Shown here in pieces: positions 13,468-23,659 of a stretch of 64,000 bases of DNA. The notes beneath the pieces were generated by a model. That model made no database searches. It was not told the DNA's origin and worked only from the letters and a program-made list of their open reading frames with translations. Position numbers and translations under genes: made by a program. The stretch is from Rosa chinensis (lineage: Eukaryota; Streptophyta; Magnoliopsida; Rosales; Rosaceae): the NCBI RefSeq assembly GCF_002994745.2, contig NC_037094.1:9758501-9822500 (forward strand), given 5' to 3'. How positions within the stretch are numbered: the stretch's first letter is position 1; each line of letters starts with the position of its first letter.

Positions 13468-14335
13468 TGCTAGAGACACCAAAATATTATACCAAATTTC
13501 AATCCCAAATGATGTGGCATTGCCACCTCATTCATAGTTATTTCCAACATGTAATTATGTCAATTAATTTTTATTTATATAGTTTCCATTATATATGCAA
13601 TTACTCGATATTATATTAAATGAGAAAAATAATATTTCCCTGCAATCCCAAAAATTGATTTTCAAATACCAGGGATATTCTCATATACGTACCACCTGTC
13701 ATCATCATCCTCATCTCATGCTGCACCAAAATTTGAAACTCAAGGGATGAAAAATCATCTAGGATGTGAATAAATAAAAGGTATTGGCATATGAAAATCC
13801 AAAATAAAGAAGATAATTATGAATATAGCAACCACAAGGCATAAATTGGCTTTGTAAATCATAATCACCAGGGATTATGATGAAAAACTATGAGTTAGCT
13901 CTTAATAAAAGATTAAGAAAGATACAAATCAATACAGAAGATAATTTAACCAACTTGTTTTGAAATTTGAATCCACCGGATTGGTTCAAGAAATTAAAAG
14001 AGAGAACAACAAATTTACTTATTCTTCTTCTTCTTCCTCTTCTTTTTTTACAATAGAACAAAGAATTTAATGGTTGTTTATAGATGGCTGCGATATATGG
14101 AGGATGAGTTTTGCATTTTTTAGATGAGTTTGCGCGCTTGTTGGATTGATTAACTTCACCGCATTTTCTTCTTCCGTTTTTTAATATCTTGATAAATAAA
14201 CAAATTTAAATACATATTCTAAATATATATAAAAAAATGACAGCTTGAATATTTTGAGATTCATTAGGGCAGATGTGGTCAATGCCATGTCATTTGGGAT
14301 GGTTTTTTTTGTTTGGAATTTTGGGATCCAAAGCA
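13468..14335. mobile_element. Second long MITE or TIR element
   Basis: The left arm, around GACACCAAAATATTATACC and CAATCCCAAATGATGTGGCA, matches the right arm read on the minus strand (GGATCCCAAAATTCC then CATCCCAAATGACATGGCAT). Together the arms form an imperfect inverted repeat of about 60 bp around 870 bp of AT-rich non-coding DNA. Exact ends and target duplication could not be fixed. Confidence 0.65.
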
Positions 14336-14673
14336 TTTTCCTTATCAATACTGTTTATCACTAAAATTTTGAGGGATATTCTGATAATGTGGAATGACAC
14401 CTATTTTAATTTATCATTAAGATAAAGTTTTTATGTTTACAGTTAACATGGTGTGCATATATAAGATCATAATTGAAGTTTATTTTCCTATAAGTTGTGA
14501 GCTGTGACAGAGAAAAATTCATATATAAGTTGAAAAACAAGAATATATAAGAAGAAAATAATCGCAATTCTACCATGAGCAACTTAATTGATTGGTAACA
14601 GAATTGAAGTGACATTATTCAGGAATTACTGAATTAGAGTCCCTATTATTCTATTAAAGTACACCAAGAAACC

Positions 14674-15309
14674 CTAATTAGTGCCATTAAAAACACCCTT
14701 AAGTTTCTTAATCTGAGCAACGTCAAGTAAAGTAGTCTTGGCTATGATTTCGGTAGGGAAATCGCTTTGGAACAGTGCATTCTCCAGAACCTGAACGCCG
14801 GGGTTTTCGCTACTGAAGCTAACAAATATACTGGCAGGTGTTTTACCCTTATTCCAAAAGAAGTGATATAACCCTTGTGGAAAAACAATAGCATCACCCT
14901 TGTTCAGAGTCTTTGTATAAACTTTGTTACTCGAGGCAATGAACCCGGCGACTATGTCACTTCCTTCTAAGATGACTATTACTTCTGTAGCTCCGCGGTG
15001 GCTGTGAAGCGGACTAACTCCATCAACCGCCAGGGTTGCTAGGGCCACCGAAACGCCTAGGCCGTTGAGAGCAGGAAATACAGGGGCAACGGCAGCTGTG
15101 AATCCAGATTTGTTAATGTTCGTGGTGTCACTGGGGACTTTTAGGCCGGAGAAGACGAAATCGTCTACTGTGACCTTGGCAGGGTCTTTGCAAGCGTACC
15201 CTGCAAAGCCTTGAGGGGCTGTGTAGTCTGCAACACAGAAGTCTTGCACATGAGAAGCATAGGAAGAAGAGAGAATGAGAGAAAATACGAAGAAGATAGG
15301 GGAAATCAT
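14674..15309 (-). CDS. Germin-like protein of the ABP19/ABP20 type, intact single exon
   Basis: A secreted cupin of 211 residues, the usual germin-like length. Residues 1-18 form a hydrophobic signal peptide ending in SSSYAS. Cys25 and Cys40 are the conserved N-terminal disulphide pair. Cupin motif 1 supplies His102, His104 and Glu109 (HSHRGATE) and motif 2 supplies His149 (FPQGLYHF), so all four manganese ligands are present. A KGD tripeptide lies at about 137-139. The C-terminus VAQIKKLKGVFNGTN is typical of peach auxin-binding proteins ABP19/ABP20, which belong to this apoplastic family. Some germin-like proteins have superoxide dismutase or other activities; which applies here cannot be read from sequence. 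The start ATG at 15309 is the first in frame and is preceded by a TATA box about 70 bp upstream. Confidence 0.95.
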   Translation of the reverse strand: MISPIFFVFSLILSSSYASHVQDFCVADYTAPQGFAGYACKDPAKVTVDDFVFSGLKVPSDTTNINKSGFTAAVAPVFPALNGLGVSVALATLAVDGVSPLHSHRGATEVIVILEGSDIVAGFIASSNKVYTKTLNKGDAIVFPQGLYHFFWNKGKTPASIFVSFSSENPGVQVLENALFQSDFPTEIIAKTTLLDVAQIKKLKGVFNGTN

Positions 15310-15379
15310 ATTGTTCTATATATGTATACAAGTTGAGTTGGTGAATTCGAGCTGTGTGTTTTCCTCATTTTCGGAGGCA

Positions 15380-15386
15380 TTTTATA
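15380..15386 (-). promoter_or_regulatory. TATA box of the germin-like gene
   Basis: TATAAAA on the minus strand, in the context CTATAAAATGCC, lies about 71 bp before the ATG at 15309. That is a normal plant TATA-to-start distance with a short leader. Confidence 0.65.
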
Positions 15387-15774
15387 GCTAGAGTACAGTA
15401 CCATTTCAGGTAAGGAATAAATACAGAATTAACTACAACATAAATTGCAGGATCACGATTCAAAGACATGCAAGTCAATAATCTTATAATCAAGGAAATG
15501 GCATTACTACATTATCGCTTATATAGAAATTTTATTATTTGATAAAGAGAGAGGGTTATGGATCGGAAAATATACACTTTGAATGAGTGATTTACATGTT
15601 GGAAACATTGGCCTGAGTTAGGGATAAATTTTCGACGAGTATGGTATGAGATCCCCTCCCATTCATCACTATGGCTAAAGTTGACCTAAATTCAAAATTG
15701 TATCTACCCTATTTCAGGGAAGTAGGAAAGTCTAAAAATGGATGTATAAGGTTAAAAATTTGAGGAATTGTCAA
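15387..15774. other. Spacer upstream of the germin-like promoter
   Basis: AT-rich DNA up to the left target repeat of the Pack-MULE-like element. No feature recognised beyond possible promoter sequence. Confidence 0.4.
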
Positions 15775-16855
15775 AATTGAAGAGGGAGGTTCTATTCATA
15801 CCTCCCAAATTAACATTTGGACCTCTTCTTTTTTTCAAGTGATAGTTGACTTTGTCAACTCATGTTAAATTACCAATAAAGAGAATAAGAAAAAAATTCT
15901 TCTTACCTCTACAAACAACAGTAGTCTTCGACTTAAAGAAATTATGTGGTTTTTGTTTCGTTTATTAACATTTCTTGATAGGATGCCAAGATTCTTTGGG
16001 GAGAAAATAAACTTTCCCCTAGTCTTCTTCTTGCTTTGATTTTTGATTTTTGATTTTTTTTTTGTAACGTCAATAAAACAATGAAAATCTAGAAACAATC
16101 CCACATAGGAAAGCTAACTGAGAATATAATTTTGATGAATTATGGTGATGTTGTTTGGGTTTCAAAGAGTTCCATAACCCTCCTACCAACTAATTTAAAT
16201 GGCAAAACCCCATAAACTTTTTTTTTGTTGCAAATAGCTTTGAGCTATCAAATCTCATGGGATTGTTTTTGTTTCTCGGAAGCCTATGATCCAAATGATC
16301 CTGCTAACTATGTAGTCATCATTCAGGAACAACTGAAGCCCTCATTTGATCTTCTAGAAGATGCTGGATTTGAAAAAGAAAAAAGAAAAAAAATTACATA
16401 GTAGCACATGACCAAAGATGTAAACACAGAAAACCCACTTTCAAAAATATTTATACAAATAAGGACATGAGCCAAGGCCCAAGAGCCAAATGATACAAGC
16501 CTGACTCCAAATTTTAATGGAAAATGACCAAAATATTCGGTTTGATGAAATATTTAAGCGTATGCCACTGACCCAATTCCAACACCCCAAAACAGAGAAG
16601 CACAAGACAACTCGACCATTCTCGAGACCCAGCAACCCGACCGAAATTTCTGTTTTAGGCGACCAAATGACGGAGAACCGCCGGCGTCTGTTCGTCTCGT
16701 CAGCACCGATCTACTTTTGGTCTCAGCTTTCCCGTGCGATGAAGGACGGAATCCTGAATCTTCAGTCAGTATCTGGGAATTCAATTCCCGCCATGCCAAA
16801 AACCCTCAATCTAGGTATTCCAGGAGCATGGTTTCTGCTTTAGTGTCTACACCAC

Positions 16856-17728
16856 GTGCTAGACAAAGAAGCTAGCCTCGGCAGCGAAGGCTCTGAAAGC
16901 TCCAGCGTACAAGAAGTAGCGACCAGTATTATGAGAGATCACCAACTCGCTGGATCTCGTTTCGGTTTCGAAATCGGCACCGAAGAAACAGAAAATTGAG
17001 TCGCAGAAGGAGAAGAAGAGGGACTCAAGACGGAGATAGGTGTAAGCTCGATTGATCCGTTCAAATGTGCTTACTCTTTTTCTATGTATAAGCATCTTCA
17101 TAAATTGGAGGTAGTTTTCTGATTTGGAGTTTGATAGTATTTCAAATTCTCAATTGGGTATATGGATTTTGTGGTTGAGATTTAGAATTTGGTGATTTGA
17201 ATTTTGCATTTGGCTCTAGGGTTCTGGAATGGATCAGAATTTGGTTTTCATAATATTAGAATCATTGTTTTTCGTGTTCAAATTTTATCTGGGAAATGAT
17301 GCATAAGGATCCAGTTTCAGATATACCAAATCCGGATGGCAGATTTTTGCTTTCATTAGTTCACTTAACATGGATATGGTTATTTATGATTAGTGATAGT
17401 TTTGGTCATTGAATGCAGAAGAAGCTTAGCTCAAATAGTCGAAATGAGTTTGAACTTTTTTTTATCAGATTTTTGTTTTCTGTCTATGCAAACAATTTTG
17501 GTAGCATAGTGGTATTTAAGGTGAAGCTGATGGTGGTGTGTGATTCAGGTGGAGGGGAAGAATAGACCTTTATGTGGTTACATGGAGAAGGTGCAGAATT
17601 GTATTTCAGAACATATGCTAGAAGTCCTGGTGGATTGGTTGGTGGAGCTTGTGGAGGAATACAAGTTTGTTTCAAACACCCTTTATCTTACCATATCATA
17701 TATTGACAGATACCTTTCCAACTCATAA
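16856..17728 (+). pseudogene. Cyclin-A-like gene fragment (N-terminal exon and start of cyclin box), disabled
   Basis: Exon remnant 1 (about 16856-17038) encodes KKLASAAKALKAPAYKK, then after a stop RPVL, another stop, EITNSLDLVSV and a Lys-rich run, like the N-terminal tail of plant A-type cyclins. After an intron of about 500 bp, exon 2 (about 17549-17728) encodes RPLCGYMEKVQ, VLVDWLVELVEEYKFVS and NTLYLTISYIDRYLS, the first helices of the cyclin box (normally CDK-binding). It stops at TAA (17726-17728) before the helices that complete the fold. Three or more in-frame stops and the truncation make it non-functional. The retained intron means genomic, not retroposed, capture. Assignment to A-type cyclins is strong for exon 2 and moderate for exon 1. 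Confidence 0.8.
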
Positions 17729-17950
17729 TCGAAACACCAGATTGGAGCGTTAGTTTTGTATTAAGTGTGAAGTATTTGCTACTGTATTAGTTCTTGATTG
17801 CTTGTGTTTTGTTCTTGTATTTAAATGTTTGGGTTTTAGGTTTGGTGTGGTTCGGAGGGGATTGAAATTTGAAGCTATATTTCGGGTAAAAACTGTAATT
17901 CAATTCAATTCCATTGTTGCATATGCATGATACAATGGTTATTTAAATAG

Positions 17951-18375
17951 AAGAAGGAAAAGGATGAAGTGGGGGTAGAAGAAACTGGTATGGAAGATGG
18001 AGATTATGCTGAGAATGTTGCACCTCAACATTCGGATGAGAAGAAAAAGAAGAAAAGAAAGCGAAAGCAAGTGCTTGACATTCGATTTGAAGCAGAAGCA
18101 TTCGAGCAATCGGGAGGCCGTTTGAAAAGAAAGGAGCGCAAGAAAAAGTATGTATTTTTGTATCCCATTTTTCAAATGTTGAATTTGGGTGGTGTGTTAA
18201 TGAGAATAGCGTGCAAAAGTGAAAAGGTTGCAGTTTTGTTAGGCTATTGCAACATTGCATTGATCAGGTCAAGCATGTTATCCATCGTCTATGGATTAAT
18301 GACCAGCTTTTTGTGTTCAGGTACTTGGAAGCAAAGAAAAACAAAAACAAAAAGGGCAAGAAAGAAGATAATGTA
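17951..18375 (+). pseudogene. Fragment of a Lys/Arg-rich nucleolar-type protein (C1orf131-like), two partial exons
   Basis: Exon piece 17951-18147 begins after an AG and encodes an acidic stretch followed by KKKKKRKRKQVLDIRFEAEA and GGRLKRKERKKK. A GT-AG intron (18148-18320) leads to YLEAKKNKNKKGKKE, joined in frame. The order KRK-V-D-RFE, then KR-ERKKKYLEAKKKK, matches my recollection of the plant homologues of human C1orf131, a small-subunit processome factor; I hold that name loosely. The C-terminal half is missing because the reading frame runs into the minisatellite. Either a captured fragment or a chimeric reading frame. Confidence 0.55.
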
Positions 18376-19005
18376 GGCGATGACGAGTGTAGTAGCAGAA
18401 CACGAGTACAAAGGCAGCAGCAGAATTGGATGAGCATGACTGAAGTGAGTACAGTAGCATGATTGGACGAGTGCAGTAGCAGGATGAGGCGATGACTAGT
18501 GCAGTAATAGAACACGAGTGCAAGTGCAGTAACAGAACTGGACGAGTATGAGTACATTAGCAGGATTGGAAGAGTGCAGTAGCAGGATTAGGCAATGACT
18601 AGTGTAGTAGCAGAACACGAGTAGCAGAACTTGACGAGGATGAGTGCAGTAGCAGGATTGGACGAGTACAGTAGTAGGAATAGGTGATGACGAGTGCAGT
18701 AGCAGAACACGAGTACGAGGGCAGTAGCAGAACTGGATGAGCGTGACTGTAGAGAGTGCAGTAGCAGGATTAGGGGATGACGAGTGCAGTAGCAGAATTG
18801 GACCAGCATGAGTGCAGTAAGTGCAATAGCAGGATTAGACGAATGCATTAGTAGGAATGCAGGATTAGCGTTGAAATACAGTAGCATAATGCGAGTAAGA
18901 GTGCAGTAGCAGAACTAGACGAATATGAGTGCAGCGTGAACAGTAGCAGGATTGGACAAGTGCAATAGTAAGATTAAGCGATGAGATGAGAGTAGTAGGA
19001 GAGTG
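18376..19005. repeat. Complex minisatellite, about 630 bp
   Basis: The core GAGTGCAGTAGCAGGATTGG and variants (GCAGTAGCAGAACACGAGTA, GCAGTAGCAGAACTGGACGA) recur more than fifteen times in a higher-order pattern of roughly 100-150 bp with many substitutions and indels. It ends near 19005, followed by an A-run at 19040-19057. No fixed spacer and repeat alternation is present, so it is not CRISPR-like. Confidence 0.9.
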
Positions 19006-19184
19006 AGGTTTTGTGAAGTGTCATAAAGGGATTATTGTAAAAAAAAAAAAAAAAAAGGGTAACATAAATGAATTATAAAAATTGAAAGTTAACAAAAATT
19101 AATAAGGACATAATAAAGATTAAAAATAATAACAAGAGCATTTGAACAACATTGTATTACCCAACAATCAAAGCAAAATAATCT

Positions 19185-19530
19185 CTCATGTCCGATTTGG
19201 TCATTCCACAAATAAAAAGCACAAGCCAGTTTGAGTTTACCAAACACTTTGCCACGGCTTTTGCCACTAACAGCTCTTATAAAAAGCCAGTTTACCAAGC
19301 ACCCAGCTGCTTTGCTTTTCAGCCACTTATTCTCATAAATAAGTAGAAGCCAGCTTTTCTAAAAAACCCAGCCATACCAAACATAGCCTAAAAGCAAGGG
19401 TGCCCTGACTTCTGCTTTTCCTGCTTAAAAGCCATGACTTCTAGAAGAAGCAGGCGTGAAGCTGATTTACCAAACACTTCTCTTCACGTTGCTTATAAGC
19501 AGGGGAGCTAAAAAGCCCCCCCCCCCCCCC
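19185..19530. repeat. Transposon-derived segment with AGCAGAAGC and TACCAAACA motifs
   Basis: Repeated pieces such as AAAAGCCAGTTTACCAAGCA, GATTTACCAAACACTTCTC and GCTTATAAGCAGGGGAGC resemble the terminal regions of the Harbinger-like element at 51992-53374. A run of 15 or more C lies at about 19518-19532. Probably a decayed PIF/Harbinger-type MITE; ends not resolved. Confidence 0.4.
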
Positions 19531-19810
19531 AAATGCACCATTAATCTTTAAAAAGTGATTAGAAGTCAAAAGAAGTAGTTAAGAGTAAAAATGTAAATTA
19601 ACTCATGACATGTGGCAAGTCGAGAGCATTTTGTCCTTATTTGTAATATTTAATCCTTATATGTTTAATTCCATCTTTAAAGGATGTATTTGTTAAGTCA
19701 TATATATTTTGTCAATAACTTATATGTAATTTGTTAAAAGAAAAAATCATCCAGAGCTGTTGTTGATGATGATGATGATCAAGAAGAATTCAATGACATG
19801 AAGGAGAAAG

Positions 19811-20496
19811 TGTTGGAAATTTTATGATTTAAAATTAAAATATATTTTATTTATTTATTTATTTATTTTGGGGGTTAATTTATTTTGTGTTTATTTCTCT
19901 ATTTATGGTTTAACGATTTTATGTTTTAAATATATGATTATTATTTGATTATTATATGGTTAATGAGGTTATTGATGATATGGTAAGTGTGCCCTATATA
20001 AGGGTACGTGACTACGGTTGGAAGGCATATGGTGAGACATGAAACATGCACATGTGTGGGAGTTTAGATTGTCGGATAATGAGGGTATACATGACGGTAT
20101 AATCCACCATAATGCAACCACTCTAGCCAAATACCTCTACCAAAGATATTCTTACAAACTATATATATACATACTTTACTTATACACAGTTTTGAGTGCA
20201 CGGGTGATAAAAGTTCAATGGGGTTTCTTAGCTGCACGACGGAGCTCGAAGAGTTGTTGTATCTTGGGGGAAGTTCGTCATTCAACCCTGTGTAGTAGGG
20301 GACGAATCTTCTCTTAGGACAGTGCGCTTGCACGCCTCGACTCGATTAGTTTTCCTATATAAAAATCTATATAATATATTATTTTCTTACTTTATTTTAT
20401 TTTCTCATCTATATCATTATTGTTATTTCCCAATATATTATCATATTATTCTGTGTTTTTATTTTACAAGAATTCCGTCCCATATTTTTTACAACA
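19811..20496 (+). repeat. 5' LTR (686 bp)
   Basis: Direct copy of 22978-23659 with scattered substitutions. It contains a TATA box in CCTATATAAGGG (about 19995-20001). The downstream part ends in a T-rich segment and TTTACAACA. Confidence 0.93.
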
Positions 20497-21837
20497 ATGT
20501 AAGAGAAGATTCGAGGGGAATTTCTGACAAAGACGGACAATATGAAGTTCGAGGAGTCATAATCAATATCGCACATTTGGCTTCTTCTTTATTTCTCAAC
20601 TTATGAATACCTTAATATTTTTCTTTCAATTATTAGTTTATATTGGCCTTGAATATGCTAATTGCATTTTGCTTTGCATGTATACTAATTAATAGTTGAA
20701 TATCAACTAATTCTTGATAGGAAAAATCTCTCAAATGTCAAAGTTGATGGAGGAATTAGTGACGCAATATACATACACTAGCCTCTACCATGACGAAGGA
20801 ATCCTAAACCACTTCTACGACATACTAACTTTTGTTCGGTAAGAAATATATGTTTTTTGCATATTATCATTTTGTAGTTACAATTATATCATTCGGCATA
20901 TAAATTCATATTTAATGCAGATGAGTTCTTTCCCATACATAAGCAAATTAAAAGATAGTGATTAAAATACATATATGTTAGTAGCCAACAAGCAGGTACG
21001 TATATGTGCATGTTACAGTTAAGTTTATATATATAAGCTTATTTTCCATCAAGTCATATTAAAAAATTAAATTTGCTTGCAATGACAATTAACCTGCCAT
21101 GAGAACAGGTTGGCTATACTTATGATTTGTTGACTGTTATATGAAATTGATATTGCCTATAATATATAAAACGTTGTTACTTGAGGTACGTACTTGATTA
21201 CTGATTTTATGAGTTATTCCATTGTATTTACATACATACTAGTAATTGTTTTGCGTACAGCGTACCATTGAAAATATCAATTATATTATGAATGCGATAA
21301 AGTCTATTGTAGCGCTTTATATGTTATCAGGTCAGTTACAAATGACCTTAGCCTTTTGTTTCGAGGAGAAGCATATATTTCATTCGAGTTGCATATCATA
21401 ATTAATGATTACTTATCTTTTCTTTCATATCTAAAATAATGCTGCTTCAAATTGTGGTGATATTATTAATTTTGTCTCATTATTAAAATTTAGTTAAGTT
21501 ATTAGCTGTAACATTTATTGGGTTCCTGAGTTATTGCGGAGAGAAAGAAATAGTGATGGTATGTTTTCTTTTACTCTCAAATTTAAGTTTATATACACAT
21601 TATAAGTTATACATATGCTACAATATATTGTGTTAAGTGCATATGTGCACACAAATGCAACAAGTTATCTCATAAACAAGAATGCTCCTACAATACTTGT
21701 AAGTTCAATTCGTGAGAAGATTTTCTTTTTCTTTAATGAGTCAATAAGAAGTTATTTTTAATTTCAATAGTGGGGGTTACTATTTGAAATTTTAACTATT
21801 TCATTAGTATTCTTTAATGCTTATTATTACTGTTGGT

Positions 21838-21874
<37 letters not shown>

Positions 21875-22977
21875 AATTCTGTTATGAGTACTCTTAGCAT
21901 TTACTATTCTCTCATGAAGAGCATCTATCGTGGTGATGTGGGGGTAAGCTCTAGCTATAACTCCTGTAAATATTTATATACATGTCTTTAAGAACATTTA
22001 ATATCAAGTAATGTGGGGGGTTATGATCTATATTTCTAGTCATCATTTACTATTTACCTCAATGATATTTTTAAATGCCCTATGGTAATGTGGGGGTAAC
22101 ACTCGCAATGATTTATCTTACATGATCATTAAATAATTAGTGCAGAGTTATAAATTATCTTATTCTCATATGGAGGGAAAACACTCCTGTGAGAATTGTG
22201 GTTGATGGTTTATTTGAGGCTTGCACAAATTAAAATGCAGCTTTTGCGAGCTAAAGTGACAAGTAAGATATAACCGAAAAGGAAAAATAAAATAAATATA
22301 ATATGACAAAGGTCATATAAACATGCCTCGCGGAGGAGGAGACTATATATATAAAATTGCTGAAGGGGGATGTGCTTAAGCCCATAAGGGAGTCACCTAG
22401 GGAGGTAATCCAACTTCTGTGATTGGATATCCCATGAAGGAAGTTCAATGAGGTAGAATTAATCCATATTGCGTGACTCAAATATAGCACACATAAATTT
22501 TAAGGATATATCTAAAAGAGATATTATCCTGTGCATCCCTAAGGCATTAGGTGCTATATTAAATGTGACGTTAGGAAGGGAAAACAATGATACCCTGAAT
22601 GAGTTTCGAGACGGGAAAACTCGCGCGGGGTCCGGCACACGTACCCTTTGAGAACTCACCTAAGTGAGAGTTGTTCGTGAGGCCGCGACAATGAGAATTG
22701 GGTTGTTCTCTAATACTCTCATGAGAATCAAGATACGTGCACGGCCATAAATGTGCCAACATGCGAACTTATCTAATTATACGTACTGTGTGTGTGATAT
22801 GTTGAAATTTGGTCAAAGGTATCAAAGTTCAAGACTGTATCACTTTGGTTCCTCAAATGGAGACTATCACACTAAGCTAGGTTCAAACCCGAAAGGTACC
22901 TATGCCGATTGCACAGTAAAAGCACTCACTTATTTTGTTTTAAATGATTTTATTTTAATTTTAAATCAGTGGGGGAT

Positions 22978-23659
22978 TGTTGGAAATTTTATGATTTAAA
23001 ATTAAAATATATTTTATTTATTTATTTATTTTGGGGGTTATTTTATTTTGTGTTTATTTCTCTATTTATGGTTTAACGGTTTTATGTTTTAAATATATGA
23101 TTATTATTTTACTGTTATATGGTTAATGAGGTTATTGATGGTATGGTAAGTGTGCCCTATATAAGGGTACGTGGCTATGGTTGGAAGGCATATGGTGAGA
23201 CATGAAACATGCACATGTGTGGGAGTTTAGATTGTCGGATAATGAGGGTATACATGATGGTATAACCCACCATAATGCAACCACTCTAGCCAAATACCTC
23301 TACCAAAGATATTCTTACAAACTATATATATACATACTTTACTTATACACCGTTTTGAGTGCACATGTGATAAAAGTTCAATGGGGCTTCTTAGCTGCAC
23401 GACGGAGCTCGAAGAGTTATTGTGTCTTGGGGGAAGTTCGTCATTCAACCCTGTACAGTAGGGGACGAATCTTATCTTAGGACAGTGCGCTTGCACGCCT
23501 CGACTCGATAAGTTTTCCTATATAAAAATCTATATAATATATTATTTTCTTACTTTATTTTATTTTCTCATCTATATTATTATTGTTATTTCCCAAGATA
23601 TTATCATATTATTCTGTGTTTTTATTTTACAGGAATTCTGTCCCATATTTTTTACAACA
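22978..23659 (+). repeat. 3' LTR (682 bp)
   Basis: Begins TGTTGGAAAT directly after the tract AGTGGGGGAT and ends TTTACAACA before the GAAAG target repeat. It is highly similar to the 5' LTR but not identical, so the insertion is not brand new. Confidence 0.93.

Noticed and set aside
16300..16400. Possible exon encoding an EAYDPNDPANYV-type peptide
   Set aside because: A short open stretch with no identifiable family and no convincing splice partner; it may be another captured fragment but cannot be supported.
18376..19005. CRISPR-like array
   Set aside because: The locus is plant nuclear DNA, the repeats are diverged and contiguous, and no constant-length spacers exist.
20039..20333. Open frames of about 90 codons present twice (also at 23202-23496)
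   Set aside because: They lie inside the two LTRs and are duplicated for that reason; they show no protein family features and overlap on opposite strands.
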